Of a DNA stretch of 64,000 nt, positions 40,507 to 49,083 are shown in pieces. A model generated the notes under the pieces. That model was not told the origin of the DNA and made no database searches. It worked only from the letters and a program-made list of their open reading frames with translations. This stretch comes from Cellvibrio sp. KY-YJ-3 (GTDB lineage: Bacteria; Pseudomonadota; Gammaproteobacteria; Pseudomonadales; Cellvibrionaceae). The stretch lies in assembly GCF_008806955.1 (NCBI RefSeq), contig NZ_CP031727.1:310001-374000 (forward strand), given 5' to 3'. Numbering within the stretch: the stretch's first letter is position 1; each line of letters starts with the position of its first letter. A program made the translations under genes and the position numbers.

Positions 40507-41976
40507 TTAGGCTTTGGACTGGGCAATATCAACCGCTTTTTCAGCGATCATGCCCGACGCTTGTTCACCAATCACTTTGCTGAGTTGTTGCGCGCGGCTG
40601 CTGAGCATATTGCTCGATAACAACAGCGGAATCGCCACCACCAAACCTTGCACCGTGGTCACCAGCGCTTGCGAAATACCACCGGCCATGAGTTTTGGAT
40701 CGCCTGCACCAAAGAGTGTGATCGCCTGGAAGGTGCCGATCATCCCGGTCACAGTTCCCAACAATCCCATCAGCGGTGCAATCGCGGCGAGCACTTTAAT
40801 GGTGGACAACCCTTTGCGCAGTTCAGCCAAATCTTTGAAAATAACTTCATCGAGTTTTTTGCTGAGCACATCCAAATCTTTAAGGTGTTTGTTTTCGTAG
40901 TAAGCCAGCATCATCCGCCCCAAGGGGTTGTCATTGGCCGCATGATCCATATCTTTCAATTGTTTTTTCATCAGTGCCGATACTCGGCCCAATTTGATCA
41001 TGCGTTCAAGCACCACCAGCAGCCCGATAAAACCCAGCGCAATAATGGCGTAACCCACTTCTTGCCCCTGATCAACACGCTCCATAAAACTGGGCGATTG
41101 CACCAGCAAGCCGAGCAGCGCACCGCGCGATGGATCGAGCGCAAAACCTACCGATGTATCGCCGGATGCCTCACTCAAATCGGCGGCTGTTGCGCGAATT
41201 GCACCGCTGGGTTGGCGCGCCAGTTCAACCAGTTGTTGACTATCGGCCACGTAATTTAAATATTTGTCGTCGGCAACAATATTGAATGTACCTACACGGG
41301 TTACCGGCGCGGTATAAGCTTCGCCATCAGGTTTTATCACGGTGGTTTCAAAACGGCTCACCGATCCCGACAGGGAAATTTCCTGCAGCATCAAACTCCA
41401 CAGTTGTTGCATTTGGGTGATGGTGGGAACTTCTTTGGTTTCTGCGAGGGATTCCAGCAGCGCAATACGCTCCGGATGTTCTACCGAAATTACCGAGTCA
41501 AATAACATTTGTTGGGTATCGCCCGCCATTTGACGAAATACGCCGAATAATTCACCCAGATTGCCGGTGCGTTTATCCAATTGGGTGGACAACTCTGCCA
41601 GCTGGGTTTCGTTAGCATCAAACACCAATTGCATTTCAGCGCGCAATTTTTCTTGCGCTGCCAATTTGCCTTGCACCTCTGCCAACATCGCCTGCTGTTC
41701 GCCGGCGGCCGCGCGGAAACGCTGCTCGCGCTCGGTATTGTGCGTGGCCTCGGCAGTGACTTCTTTGTTGATTTGTTGATACAGATCTTGCAATGAATTA
41801 GCGGTTTGCGCCTGGGCACTGATACTGGTGGTCAGCGCAACAACACCTGCCGCCATGCCAATGCTAACCAGCGCATTGGCAAGTATATTTTTCAGCGATA
41901 CACTTTTTACAAAAGCGCTTTTCATAAAAATGCTTTTCATTAAAAAGCGTGGAGCAAATTTCAAAGTAGGTTTCAT
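40507..41976 (-). CDS. TtpC-like long ExbB protein
   Basis: A 489-residue protein with a signal segment (about 25-55, ending SAQAQ), a periplasmic coiled-coil region (AAGEQQAMLAEVQGKLAAQEK onward), and a C-terminal ExbB/MotA/TolQ domain (VKLAAIAPLMGLLGTVTGMIG-type motif near residue 400, ending with AIPLLLSSNMLSSRAQQLS). This plan is that of TtpC, an extra ExbB-like subunit required by Vibrio TonB2/TonB3. It lies between the DUF3450 and exbB genes with very short gaps. AAGGAA precedes the ATG. Confidence 0.9.
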   Translation of the reverse strand: MKPTLKFAPRFLMKSIFMKSAFVKSVSLKNILANALVSIGMAAGVVALTTSISAQAQTANSLQDLYQQINKEVTAEATHNTEREQRFRAAAGEQQAMLAEVQGKLAAQEKLRAEMQLVFDANETQLAELSTQLDKRTGNLGELFGVFRQMAGDTQQMLFDSVISVEHPERIALLESLAETKEVPTITQMQQLWSLMLQEISLSGSVSRFETTVIKPDGEAYTAPVTRVGTFNIVADDKYLNYVADSQQLVELARQPSGAIRATAADLSEASGDTSVGFALDPSRGALLGLLVQSPSFMERVDQGQEVGYAIIALGFIGLLVVLERMIKLGRVSALMKKQLKDMDHAANDNPLGRMMLAYYENKHLKDLDVLSKKLDEVIFKDLAELRKGLSTIKVLAAIAPLMGLLGTVTGMIGTFQAITLFGAGDPKLMAGGISQALVTTVQGLVVAIPLLLSSNMLSSRAQQLSKVIGEQASGMIAEKAVDIAQSKA

Positions 41977-41988
41977 AAACGGAATTCC

Positions 41989-42744
41989 TTACTTGGCAGG
42001 CACATTAACGGGGAGCGTTAACAACTCAGGCGGTGTTTGTTTGCGCGCAATACGCAAACCATCGCGAACTGCAGTGCGATAACTGGCGTCAAGCATTTCC
42101 CAGGAGCCGCGTTTGCCATTCCAAAAACCGCTCTCGCTGCCGTCCAGTGTTTGGTAATACAAGCCCACGCGACCCACACGTAAAAAATCCACACTGCGCG
42201 CCGCATCGTTTACCACTAATTCACCGCGATAAGCTTCAATCGTGCGGCCGTATTCCACTTCCACCAAATAGGCTTCCATAATGCGGCGATATTTTTCACC
42301 GGCGGTGACATCGGCGCGATCAATCAGCGTTTGCAAATTAGCCACGCGCTCTTTGCGTTCATCTTTTAAAAACGGCACATCGGCTTCCACCAAATCGGTG
42401 AGCGTTTTGGTCATTTTTAACATCAGCGGCAAGGCACCGGTTTCGATGGTGTCAATTTCACTCGTCTGCCGCTGAATGCTGGAAATTTCATTTTTTTGTG
42501 AGGCGATCAGTTTTTCCATTTGCTGGTTGTAAATGGTCAAACTTTCCAACCGCTGGGAGGCAGTGCGATAGGTTTGCAATGCATCTACCGTTTGATCGGC
42601 GAGTTTGTCGATGCGCTGCTGACTGGCAGCCGCATTTTTATCAATTGTTTCCTGCTTTTGCAGGCTGTCTTCAACGGCAAAAGCCGGATGCGCGAGCAGG
42701 GTAACCGCCATCAGTGCAGCGCCCAGGGGTTTACGCAAAACCAT
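41989..42744 (-). CDS. DUF3450 periplasmic coiled-coil protein
   Basis: A 251-residue exported protein: signal peptide to about residue 23 (HPAFA), then a long coiled coil (QKQETIDKNAAASQQRIDKL and later NQQMEKLIASQKNEISSIQR) and a DUF3450 end with the segment RVGRVGLYYQTLDGSESGFWN. The family is the first gene of TtpC-type TonB systems in Vibrio and relatives. ATG 42744 has GAGG upstream; the frame's TTG 12 bases earlier is less likely. It follows the receptor gene by 51 bases. Confidence 0.9.
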   Translation of the reverse strand: MVLRKPLGAALMAVTLLAHPAFAVEDSLQKQETIDKNAAASQQRIDKLADQTVDALQTYRTASQRLESLTIYNQQMEKLIASQKNEISSIQRQTSEIDTIETGALPLMLKMTKTLTDLVEADVPFLKDERKERVANLQTLIDRADVTAGEKYRRIMEAYLVEVEYGRTIEAYRGELVVNDAARSVDFLRVGRVGLYYQTLDGSESGFWNGKRGSWEMLDASYRTAVRDGLRIARKQTPPELLTLPVNVPAK

Positions 42745-42795
42745 AATCAACCTCAATCAAATTGCGGGGCTCATACGAGCCCCCTGTAACATGAA

Positions 42796-45237
42796 TTAAA
42801 ACTTGAAGGATGCAGACGCAACAAAGTGACGCGGCAATTCCGGCAGGACGATGGTGCCACCAAACAGATCCGGGAAGTTCGCGCGGAAGTAGCGCTCATC
42901 CGTCAGGTTTTTACCTTGCAGGCTGAATTTCCACGCATCCACATCAAAACTAATACCGGCGTTAAGCAAGGTGTAAGACGGCAATTTCACCCCTTTGGAG
43001 AAGCCGGAATAAGTGGCATCGGCGTGCACCGTACTCGCTGTTACACGCACACCATTTCCAAAGTCATAGGCACCGGTCAGGCTGTACATGTTTTCCGGAA
43101 TACCGGATTTGGTTGCATCGTCTTCATTGCCCACCAGCGTTAAACCTTGCATCACATAACCGTAAAACAGTGATGGATCGGTTACGCCGGTTAAATCACC
43201 TGCGCCCATAAAACCGAACTGGGTACCGTTCTCCAAGGCGGTGAGGTTAGTGATTTCCAAATGGGTCATAGCAGCGGTCAGCGTGAAATTACTGGTCACC
43301 AAAAAGCGCGCTTCCAACTCATAACCTTCGGATTGTGTAGTGCTGTTACTCACCTGATCTTGCGCGCTGTAATTAGTGCGGATCTGATCAAAATAGGCAG
43401 CGGCGACATACAAACGGTCATCAAAGAAACTGCCTTTAACACCCACTTCTTCCAACTCGGAATCAGCCAGGGCATTGCCGGCCGCCAAACCATTGTCGAG
43501 CGTAATCAAGCCGGGAGAAATTTCTGAACCCTGTCCCATCACGATGGTGGTTTGTGTTGATTTGGTGATGTAAGGCGTAAAACCAAAATCAGTTTTGTAG
43601 GAGAGACTTGCCGTCCATGAACCACCTTCGTCTTTATCCTCACCCACTACATCGGCAGTCGCGCCGCGAATTTTTTCAGCAACGGTGGTGGATTCCATAT
43701 CCAACAAGTCATAGCGCGCGCCTAGCAATACGCTGAGTTTTTCTGCAACGGTATAGTCCGCTAAAAACGCCATACCGTAGTCGGTGTAATCGCCCACTAA
43801 ATAGTTGGAATAATCCGAATCGGTTACAGTTGCCAATAATTTGCGATCAATACCATTGGAGGGTTTGGTCAAATCGCGACGGTCAAAATATTCGTAGTTG
43901 AAATCATCACCCTGTTTAAAATCGGTGTAGCGAATACTGGGCGATACTTGATAGCTGCCTTTTAACCAATCGGTGTGTTCAGTGTTGAAGGCAAAAATTA
44001 ATTGATCTTCAAACGCGTAGCTGTCCACAAACTGTGAAAAGCCATACGCATTTTCATTAATGTTTTCGAGGGATTCATAAAACATTTTGTTGGTGATGCT
44101 GAAGCTGTCGCTAACATCGTGGATCAGATCGAAATACAGGGTTTGTACCGTAGTCACCAACTGGTCTTCCGGTGCCACCATGGTTTGGCTGCCACTCAAC
44201 TTGGTCGTGCCTGGGTTCAGCAGTGCCCACTGGGGCGCCATGCTCGCATCGGTTGCAGAAGAACCGGGTACAAAAAAGTTACTGTAATTTGCAAAACTAT
44301 CTTTCCACACATCAAATTCCGCGGGCGAGTTATAGCCATCGCCGTCGGTATCCACTGAGGCGGGCGAACCGGTGATGTAGGTACCGTTATCAATCAGGTC
44401 TTGCGTCAAACGGTTCCAACCTGCCACTTGGTTGCCGTCGTATTCGTGATACATACCGCCAAATTCCACGCGGGTTTTATCGCTCAAATCCATGTTGAAT
44501 GACGCTTGTAAAATATTTTGGTCAGTGGCGGAGTTTTCATAATAACTGCCGGAATTTTCGGTTTCGGCGTAAACGTAATAACCGAGTTTTTTATCGCCAA
44601 TTTCTGCTGGGCCACCCACTTCGGCGGTGAGCACATTTTTGTCCCAGGTGCCGCGGGTGATAGAAATTTCGCCCGCCGGTTTATCCAAATACTGACCGGT
44701 TTCTGCACGCGCTGACTTGGGTTCAAAGTTGAGGAAGCCACCAATTTTTGAAGGGCCATAAATCGGTGATGCGGGGCCGCGCACAATATCGATACGGTCA
44801 GTGGCGCCAATTGGCGTTGGGTAGTTACCAGGGTTGTTCACACGACGCACACCACGGAAATAGACTTCACCGGGAGTACCGCGTACATCCAGTGAACCTG
44901 CCACACCAAAAAAAGATTGGGTAAATGCACCGGGGGAAATTAATACCAGATCATCAATATCGTTGATGCTGAAATTTTCCATCATATCCGCGCTCACCGA
45001 AGTGACGCCGCGCGGTGTTTCCAAAATCGTTTTACCAAAACCGAATACCGACTTAACCGGCTCGGTGGACATCACACCCATGGTGTCTTCTACCTGGCCT
45101 TCGGCTGTGTAGGTTTCCAACTCCACTACTTCATCTTTTTTAGCCTCTTGCGCCAACACAGCAGGAGCAGCCACAACGCAGCCAAGGCTGATCAGTAACG
45201 CGAGTTGTTTCGGTTTGAATCGTTTGTGCATGATCAT
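42796..45237 (-). CDS. TonB-dependent outer-membrane receptor (ferrichrome-receptor-like fold)
   Basis: An 813-residue receptor: signal peptide ending VLAQ, a TonB-box-like stretch (VVELETYTAEG), a plug domain (TILETPRGVTSVSADMMEN, then RIDIVRGPASPIYGPSKIGGFLNFEP), and a barrel ending in SASFKF with the terminal Phe needed for Bam insertion. Sequence style is that of siderophore receptors, but it is cotranscribed by position with a TonB system and with NUP and purine genes, so a purine, nucleoside or nucleotide substrate is inferred. ATG 45237 has GGAG upstream. Operator-like site 4 lies 74 bases before the start. Confidence 0.88.
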   Translation of the reverse strand: MIMHKRFKPKQLALLISLGCVVAAPAVLAQEAKKDEVVELETYTAEGQVEDTMGVMSTEPVKSVFGFGKTILETPRGVTSVSADMMENFSINDIDDLVLISPGAFTQSFFGVAGSLDVRGTPGEVYFRGVRRVNNPGNYPTPIGATDRIDIVRGPASPIYGPSKIGGFLNFEPKSARAETGQYLDKPAGEISITRGTWDKNVLTAEVGGPAEIGDKKLGYYVYAETENSGSYYENSATDQNILQASFNMDLSDKTRVEFGGMYHEYDGNQVAGWNRLTQDLIDNGTYITGSPASVDTDGDGYNSPAEFDVWKDSFANYSNFFVPGSSATDASMAPQWALLNPGTTKLSGSQTMVAPEDQLVTTVQTLYFDLIHDVSDSFSITNKMFYESLENINENAYGFSQFVDSYAFEDQLIFAFNTEHTDWLKGSYQVSPSIRYTDFKQGDDFNYEYFDRRDLTKPSNGIDRKLLATVTDSDYSNYLVGDYTDYGMAFLADYTVAEKLSVLLGARYDLLDMESTTVAEKIRGATADVVGEDKDEGGSWTASLSYKTDFGFTPYITKSTQTTIVMGQGSEISPGLITLDNGLAAGNALADSELEEVGVKGSFFDDRLYVAAAYFDQIRTNYSAQDQVSNSTTQSEGYELEARFLVTSNFTLTAAMTHLEITNLTALENGTQFGFMGAGDLTGVTDPSLFYGYVMQGLTLVGNEDDATKSGIPENMYSLTGAYDFGNGVRVTASTVHADATYSGFSKGVKLPSYTLLNAGISFDVDAWKFSLQGKNLTDERYFRANFPDLFGGTIVLPELPRHFVASASFKF

Positions 45238-45310
45238 GAGGGAACACTCCAAGGGTCTAATAATGATTGCCTGAAACACAAACCAGATTTAGCAAGCGCT
45301 GTGCCATTTC

Positions 45311-45326
45311 CTGTCCGATTGGTTAC
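45311..45326. promoter_or_regulatory. Operator-like site 4, upstream of the TonB receptor gene
   Basis: CTGTCCGATTGGTTAC. The left half and the GATTGG centre are identical to the palindrome at 47150; the right half is degenerate. It lies 74 bases before the receptor start. The rest of the 278-base gap to the ADGF gene shows no gene or clear terminator. Confidence 0.55.
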
Positions 45327-45515
45327 ATTTTTGATTAAAATGATTTATATCCTTATTAATCAACTGGTTATGAATCATAAAAACCGGTTCACTTGCTCAT
45401 TAATCGATGAATACCAATTTGAACAGCGAACCACAGGAAAAATAACGATCACTGATGAAGCAAAAACACGCGCCATGCACCAAGTAAAAAAGCCAACTTG
45501 GTGCACAGCAAAAAT

Positions 45516-47015
45516 TTAACGCCAATCACATAACGCATAGCGTTTGCAGGTGAAGCCGTAGGAGACAGGAGCAGCCGCCGTTAAGCTGGCAATACCCTTG
45601 GAGCGGAATTGTTTTTCAAAACGGGCGGCGCGGGTGTTATAGGTGTTGAGCAGTTGTTGTTTGATATCCTCTTCCACAAAACTGTATTGCAATGAATTGC
45701 GACTGAGTAATAACAACTCCTCCCAGGACAAATTAAATTCCTTCACCGCCACAAAAAATTCGTCGGTAATATTGGAGTCCCACATGCCGCGATCATCGGT
45801 GGAAAGCGCAACCGGAATGCCCAAGCGCAAATATTCGGGGAAAGGATGTTGTGAATAATCGCTCACGTATTCGAGCAATAAATTGGAAATTAAATTAATT
45901 TCGATCAGGTAGGGGCCGTGGCGCATTTCGCGCAACAAATCTTTGTCGGTAATTAAATTCACACCGTGACCAATACGATCAGCGCCGAGCATCAGCGTAT
46001 CGCGAATATGGTAGTTGGGTTCGTCCACCTCACCAGCGTGTACCGACAAACGCACATTGTTGTATTTGTGGCGCAGCTCGCGCAGGGTTTGGGTAAAACG
46101 CAGCGGGTAGCCTTTGTCATTGTCCTCACGCCCCACCATGTTCACCGCCACATACAAATCACGGTGGCGCGACACTATGTCGTAAGAGGCGCGCAACTGG
46201 TCTTCTGCACTCGGTACAAAGCGCAAAATGGAATCCTGAAAACGCACGGTAACACCGGTTTTTTTCGCATCGGCCTGGGCTAAACGCTGACGAAATATAG
46301 CCACGGCTTCATCTTCGGTGAAGGCTGTGCCATCCGGTTTAAAATAACCACCCGCCTCTACCATCGCCTCCAAATAAATTAAACCTTCGTTGCCAAAGGC
46401 TTGCATATTTTTATACAGCACTTCCGCGATTAAATAGGGGCTGTGTAACAACTGATCCAATCGCTGCCAATGGGTTTGAAAAAATTCATCGCGCCCTTCG
46501 TGTTCGTGATTGAGCATTACACTTTGCACCCAGGCAGCTTTTTCTTTTTCGTCCAGCTCTTCCAGGCGTTTGTATTCCGCTTTTTCACACTCCGGCAATT
46601 GCTGGTAAGACGCCTCGGTTAAATTATTAAACAACATTAAATAAGGGCGACGCACAAATTCATTGTTGCCAAAATCGCGGCAATTATTGATGCGCACTTT
46701 GGTATAAAAACGATAACCGTGTACTTTTTGCGACAGCGCCAGGTCGTACCACCAATCCGACAATACCGCGCCGCTAATATGGTTGTGCAGGTCGCCACCT
46801 TTGGGCATGGCATATAAAAAACGGTATAACTCTTTATCCGTTGCCGTGGATTTAAATTGTTCAAACCAGTGATCTTTGGTAATCACCCGGTCACTGGCGG
46901 GGCTACTGACCAGCGCATGGGCATTTAGGCTAGTCAGCCCGGCAAGTGCAATAAGCGCAGCAAACGCAAGGTCGCGGCCTGCACCACAAAGGCTATTCAT
47001 AGGAAGCAATTGCAT
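45516..47015 (-). CDS. Exported ADGF-type adenosine deaminase
   Basis: A 499-residue secreted adenosine deaminase of the ADGF/ADA2 type. After a signal peptide (about residues 1-35, ending NAHA) come the metal site KGGDLHNHISG, a C-terminal VHAGEVDEPNYHI (catalytic Glu), ADRIGHGVNL and LSTDDRGMWDSNI. Length and the long N-terminal part differ from the 340-residue cytoplasmic deaminases. It would deaminate adenosine outside the inner membrane. The frame extends to 47117, but ATG 47015 gives the signal peptide; ATG 47000 is also possible. Divergent from puuE with a palindrome between. Confidence 0.88.
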   Translation of the reverse strand: MQLLPMNSLCGAGRDLAFAALIALAGLTSLNAHALVSSPASDRVITKDHWFEQFKSTATDKELYRFLYAMPKGGDLHNHISGAVLSDWWYDLALSQKVHGYRFYTKVRINNCRDFGNNEFVRRPYLMLFNNLTEASYQQLPECEKAEYKRLEELDEKEKAAWVQSVMLNHEHEGRDEFFQTHWQRLDQLLHSPYLIAEVLYKNMQAFGNEGLIYLEAMVEAGGYFKPDGTAFTEDEAVAIFRQRLAQADAKKTGVTVRFQDSILRFVPSAEDQLRASYDIVSRHRDLYVAVNMVGREDNDKGYPLRFTQTLRELRHKYNNVRLSVHAGEVDEPNYHIRDTLMLGADRIGHGVNLITDKDLLREMRHGPYLIEINLISNLLLEYVSDYSQHPFPEYLRLGIPVALSTDDRGMWDSNITDEFFVAVKEFNLSWEELLLLSRNSLQYSFVEEDIKQQLLNTYNTRAARFEKQFRSKGIASLTAAAPVSYGFTCKRYALCDWR

Positions 47016-47329
47016 AAGCGAGTTCTCTAACAGTTCGGGGGGTTGATATAAAGAAAGGAAGCCATCCCCCAGCCCAATGCAATTGTGATACCAGCCAGCG
47101 GCATTTGGCGCCAGCACAAGACAGCCCTGTCATTCCCCCCGCAAATAACCTGTCCGATTGGACAGGTTATGCTTTTATCTGGTGCATGCCATTGCGGATT
47201 TGCCCAGTAATATTGCGGCCTGTACCGGAATCACAGCGTAAAACCTAAGGCTGGACGATGGCACAGAATTTGATACAGCCGCTCAAGACCCAACTGTGGA
47301 ATGCATCATTCAACCTGTGGAATTTTGTT
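47016..47329. other. Divergent promoter region of the ADGF and puuE genes
   Basis: 314 bases between the preferred starts. It contains the best palindrome of the window at 47145-47170. If translation of puuE starts at the upstream codon (47258), the gap is shorter. No other structure was recognised. Confidence 0.6.
47145..47170. promoter_or_regulatory. Operator-like site 5, perfect palindrome
   Basis: Two perfect eleven-base arms ATAACCTGTCC and GGACAGGTTAT around GATT. The central CTGTCCGATTGGACAG (47150-47165) is the best copy of the motif shared with sites 1-4. It lies between divergent genes, so one bound protein could control both. Confidence 0.8.
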
Positions 47330-48274
47330 ATGCCCAACACCACTGACACCCGCCCCTACCCGCGCGACTTGCTTGGTTATGGCCGCAACCCACCACCCGC
47401 CAACTGGCCGGGCGGTGCGCGTATTGCGGTGCAATTTGTGCTGAATTACGAAGAGGGAGCGGAGAATTGTGTGCTGCACGGCGATGCCGCATCGGAAACT
47501 TTTTTGTCCGAAATTATTGGCGCGCGCGCCTTTGAAGCGCGTCATATGAGTATGGAATCACTGTATGAATACGGCAGCCGCGCGGGTTTTTGGCGATTGC
47601 ACCGTTTGTTTAATAAATATCAATTACCGGTGACAGTGTACGGCGTGGCCATGGCACTGGAACGCAACCCCGATGTGGTAGAAGCCATGCTCGAATCCAA
47701 TTGGGAAATTGCCAGCCACGGTTACCGCTGGATTGATCATCAATTTATGCCAGAGGAAATTGAACGCGAACATATTCGCACCGCGATTGACATCCACACC
47801 CGCGTCACCGGTTCGCGCCCACTCGGTTGGTATACCGGGCGCGACAGTCCCAACACGCGTAAATTGGTCATTGAACAAGGCGGATTTTTATATGATTCGG
47901 ATTCCTACGCCGATGACCTGCCCTATTGGACGCAGGAATATGCGCAGATCAATAACGGCAAGCCGCATTTGATTATTCCCTACACCCTGGACAGCAACGA
48001 TATGCGCTTCGCAGCAACGCAGGGTTTTAATTGCGGCGAGCAATTTTTTACTTACCTGAAAGACAGTTTTGATGCGCTTTACGCCGAGGGTGAATTTGCC
48101 CCAAAAATGTTAAACATTGGATTGCACTGCCGCATTATTGGCCGGCCCGGGCGCATTCAAGCGCTGGAAAAATTTATCCAGTATGTGTTGCAACACAACG
48201 ATGTATGGGTCTGTCGGCGCGATGCAATTGCACGCCACTGGCACACACATCACTACCCGGCAGGAGCAGCATAA
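47330..48274 (+). CDS. puuE: Allantoinase PuuE (polysaccharide-deacetylase fold)
   Basis: PuuE opens the ring of allantoin to give allantoate. The 314-residue product has the family start YPRDLLGYGRNPP and then FVLNYEEGAENCVLHGD, HMSMESLYEYGSRAGFWRLH, ASHGYRWIDHQ, GWYTGRDSPNTR and LDSNDMRF, strongly resembling the Pseudomonas PuuE described as a cofactor-independent allantoinase. It lacks a signal peptide and is cytoplasmic. ATG 47330 is preferred to an upstream ATG at 47258. The RNase T2 gene begins one base after its stop, so the two share a message. Confidence 0.92.
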   Translation: MPNTTDTRPYPRDLLGYGRNPPPANWPGGARIAVQFVLNYEEGAENCVLHGDAASETFLSEIIGARAFEARHMSMESLYEYGSRAGFWRLHRLFNKYQLPVTVYGVAMALERNPDVVEAMLESNWEIASHGYRWIDHQFMPEEIEREHIRTAIDIHTRVTGSRPLGWYTGRDSPNTRKLVIEQGGFLYDSDSYADDLPYWTQEYAQINNGKPHLIIPYTLDSNDMRFAATQGFNCGEQFFTYLKDSFDALYAEGEFAPKMLNIGLHCRIIGRPGRIQALEKFIQYVLQHNDVWVCRRDAIARHWHTHHYPAGAA

Positions 48275-48275
48275 G

Positions 48276-49061
48276 ATGGCGCCGCGCCCGCAGCTCTCTC
48301 ACAGCCACAACCACAAACACAGCAACTATTTTTTTTCACGTTTTTTATTATTGATCTGTTTGCTGCTGATCTTTATCGGCCTGCTCAGCATTAGCCAAAC
48401 CTTGCAGGCGCAAAGCTGTAAATTACCGGATCACGCCGCCACCGATTACGACTTTGACATGGCGACCGATAGCTTCGGCCCCAACCCCGACGCCAGCACT
48501 GACTATTACAAAATGGCGGTGAACTGGTCAGAAGATTACTGCAAGCGTATTAACATCAATCTCGCTACCGAAACCGACCCCAGCAAATTGGAAAAATTAC
48601 AGCGGGATAATGAGTTCCAATGTTTTTCCAAGCAGAATTTTGGCTGGGTATTACACGGCGTTTGGGCTTCCTCCTGCGATGGAAAAAGTCTGGGGCGTTG
48701 TACGGATTTAAAAGAAATAAAAAAACACCCGCGCTTTTGTGCTGGCGATTTACCAGCACTGCCCTACGCCGACATTGAACCCTATTTATGTATGTCGCCG
48801 AGCGCTGCACTGCTACAAGCGGAGTGGGAAAAACACGGCGCCTGTGATTTCAACTCTGCCACCGCTTATTTTGAAAAATCCCAACAGCTGTTTACCGCAT
48901 TGCGCTACCCACCACGCAACATGAGCCACAAGCAACTCGATCGCTGGATGAAACAAAACAACCCGCCGCTTGCCAACAAACGTCTGTTGTATCGCGGCAG
49001 TGAAATGTATATCTGCTACAACACAAACTTTGAATTAATCAGCTGCCCACGGCGCAATTGA
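48276..49061 (+). CDS. Exported ribonuclease T2
   Basis: RNase T2 cuts single-stranded RNA through a 2',3'-cyclic intermediate. The 261-residue product has an N-terminal signal/anchor (about residues 22-47, ending LQAQ). Conserved active-site segments are VLHGVWASS (CAS I with His) and AEWEKHGACDF (CAS II with Glu, Lys, His), with Cys residues spaced as in the family. CAS I has WAS where many members have WP. Periplasmic or secreted. It follows puuE by one base with its own AGGAG, and precedes the phosphatase lipoprotein gene by 22 bases. Confidence 0.92.
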   Translation: MAPRPQLSHSHNHKHSNYFFSRFLLLICLLLIFIGLLSISQTLQAQSCKLPDHAATDYDFDMATDSFGPNPDASTDYYKMAVNWSEDYCKRININLATETDPSKLEKLQRDNEFQCFSKQNFGWVLHGVWASSCDGKSLGRCTDLKEIKKHPRFCAGDLPALPYADIEPYLCMSPSAALLQAEWEKHGACDFNSATAYFEKSQQLFTALRYPPRNMSHKQLDRWMKQNNPPLANKRLLYRGSEMYICYNTNFELISCPRRN

Positions 49062-49083
49062 ACAACCAGATCACGAGACTTTT

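Noticed and set aside
45205-45519. Open frame on the plus strand upstream of the TonB receptor
   Set aside because: It runs antisense over the receptor start, lacks family features and overlaps the operator site.
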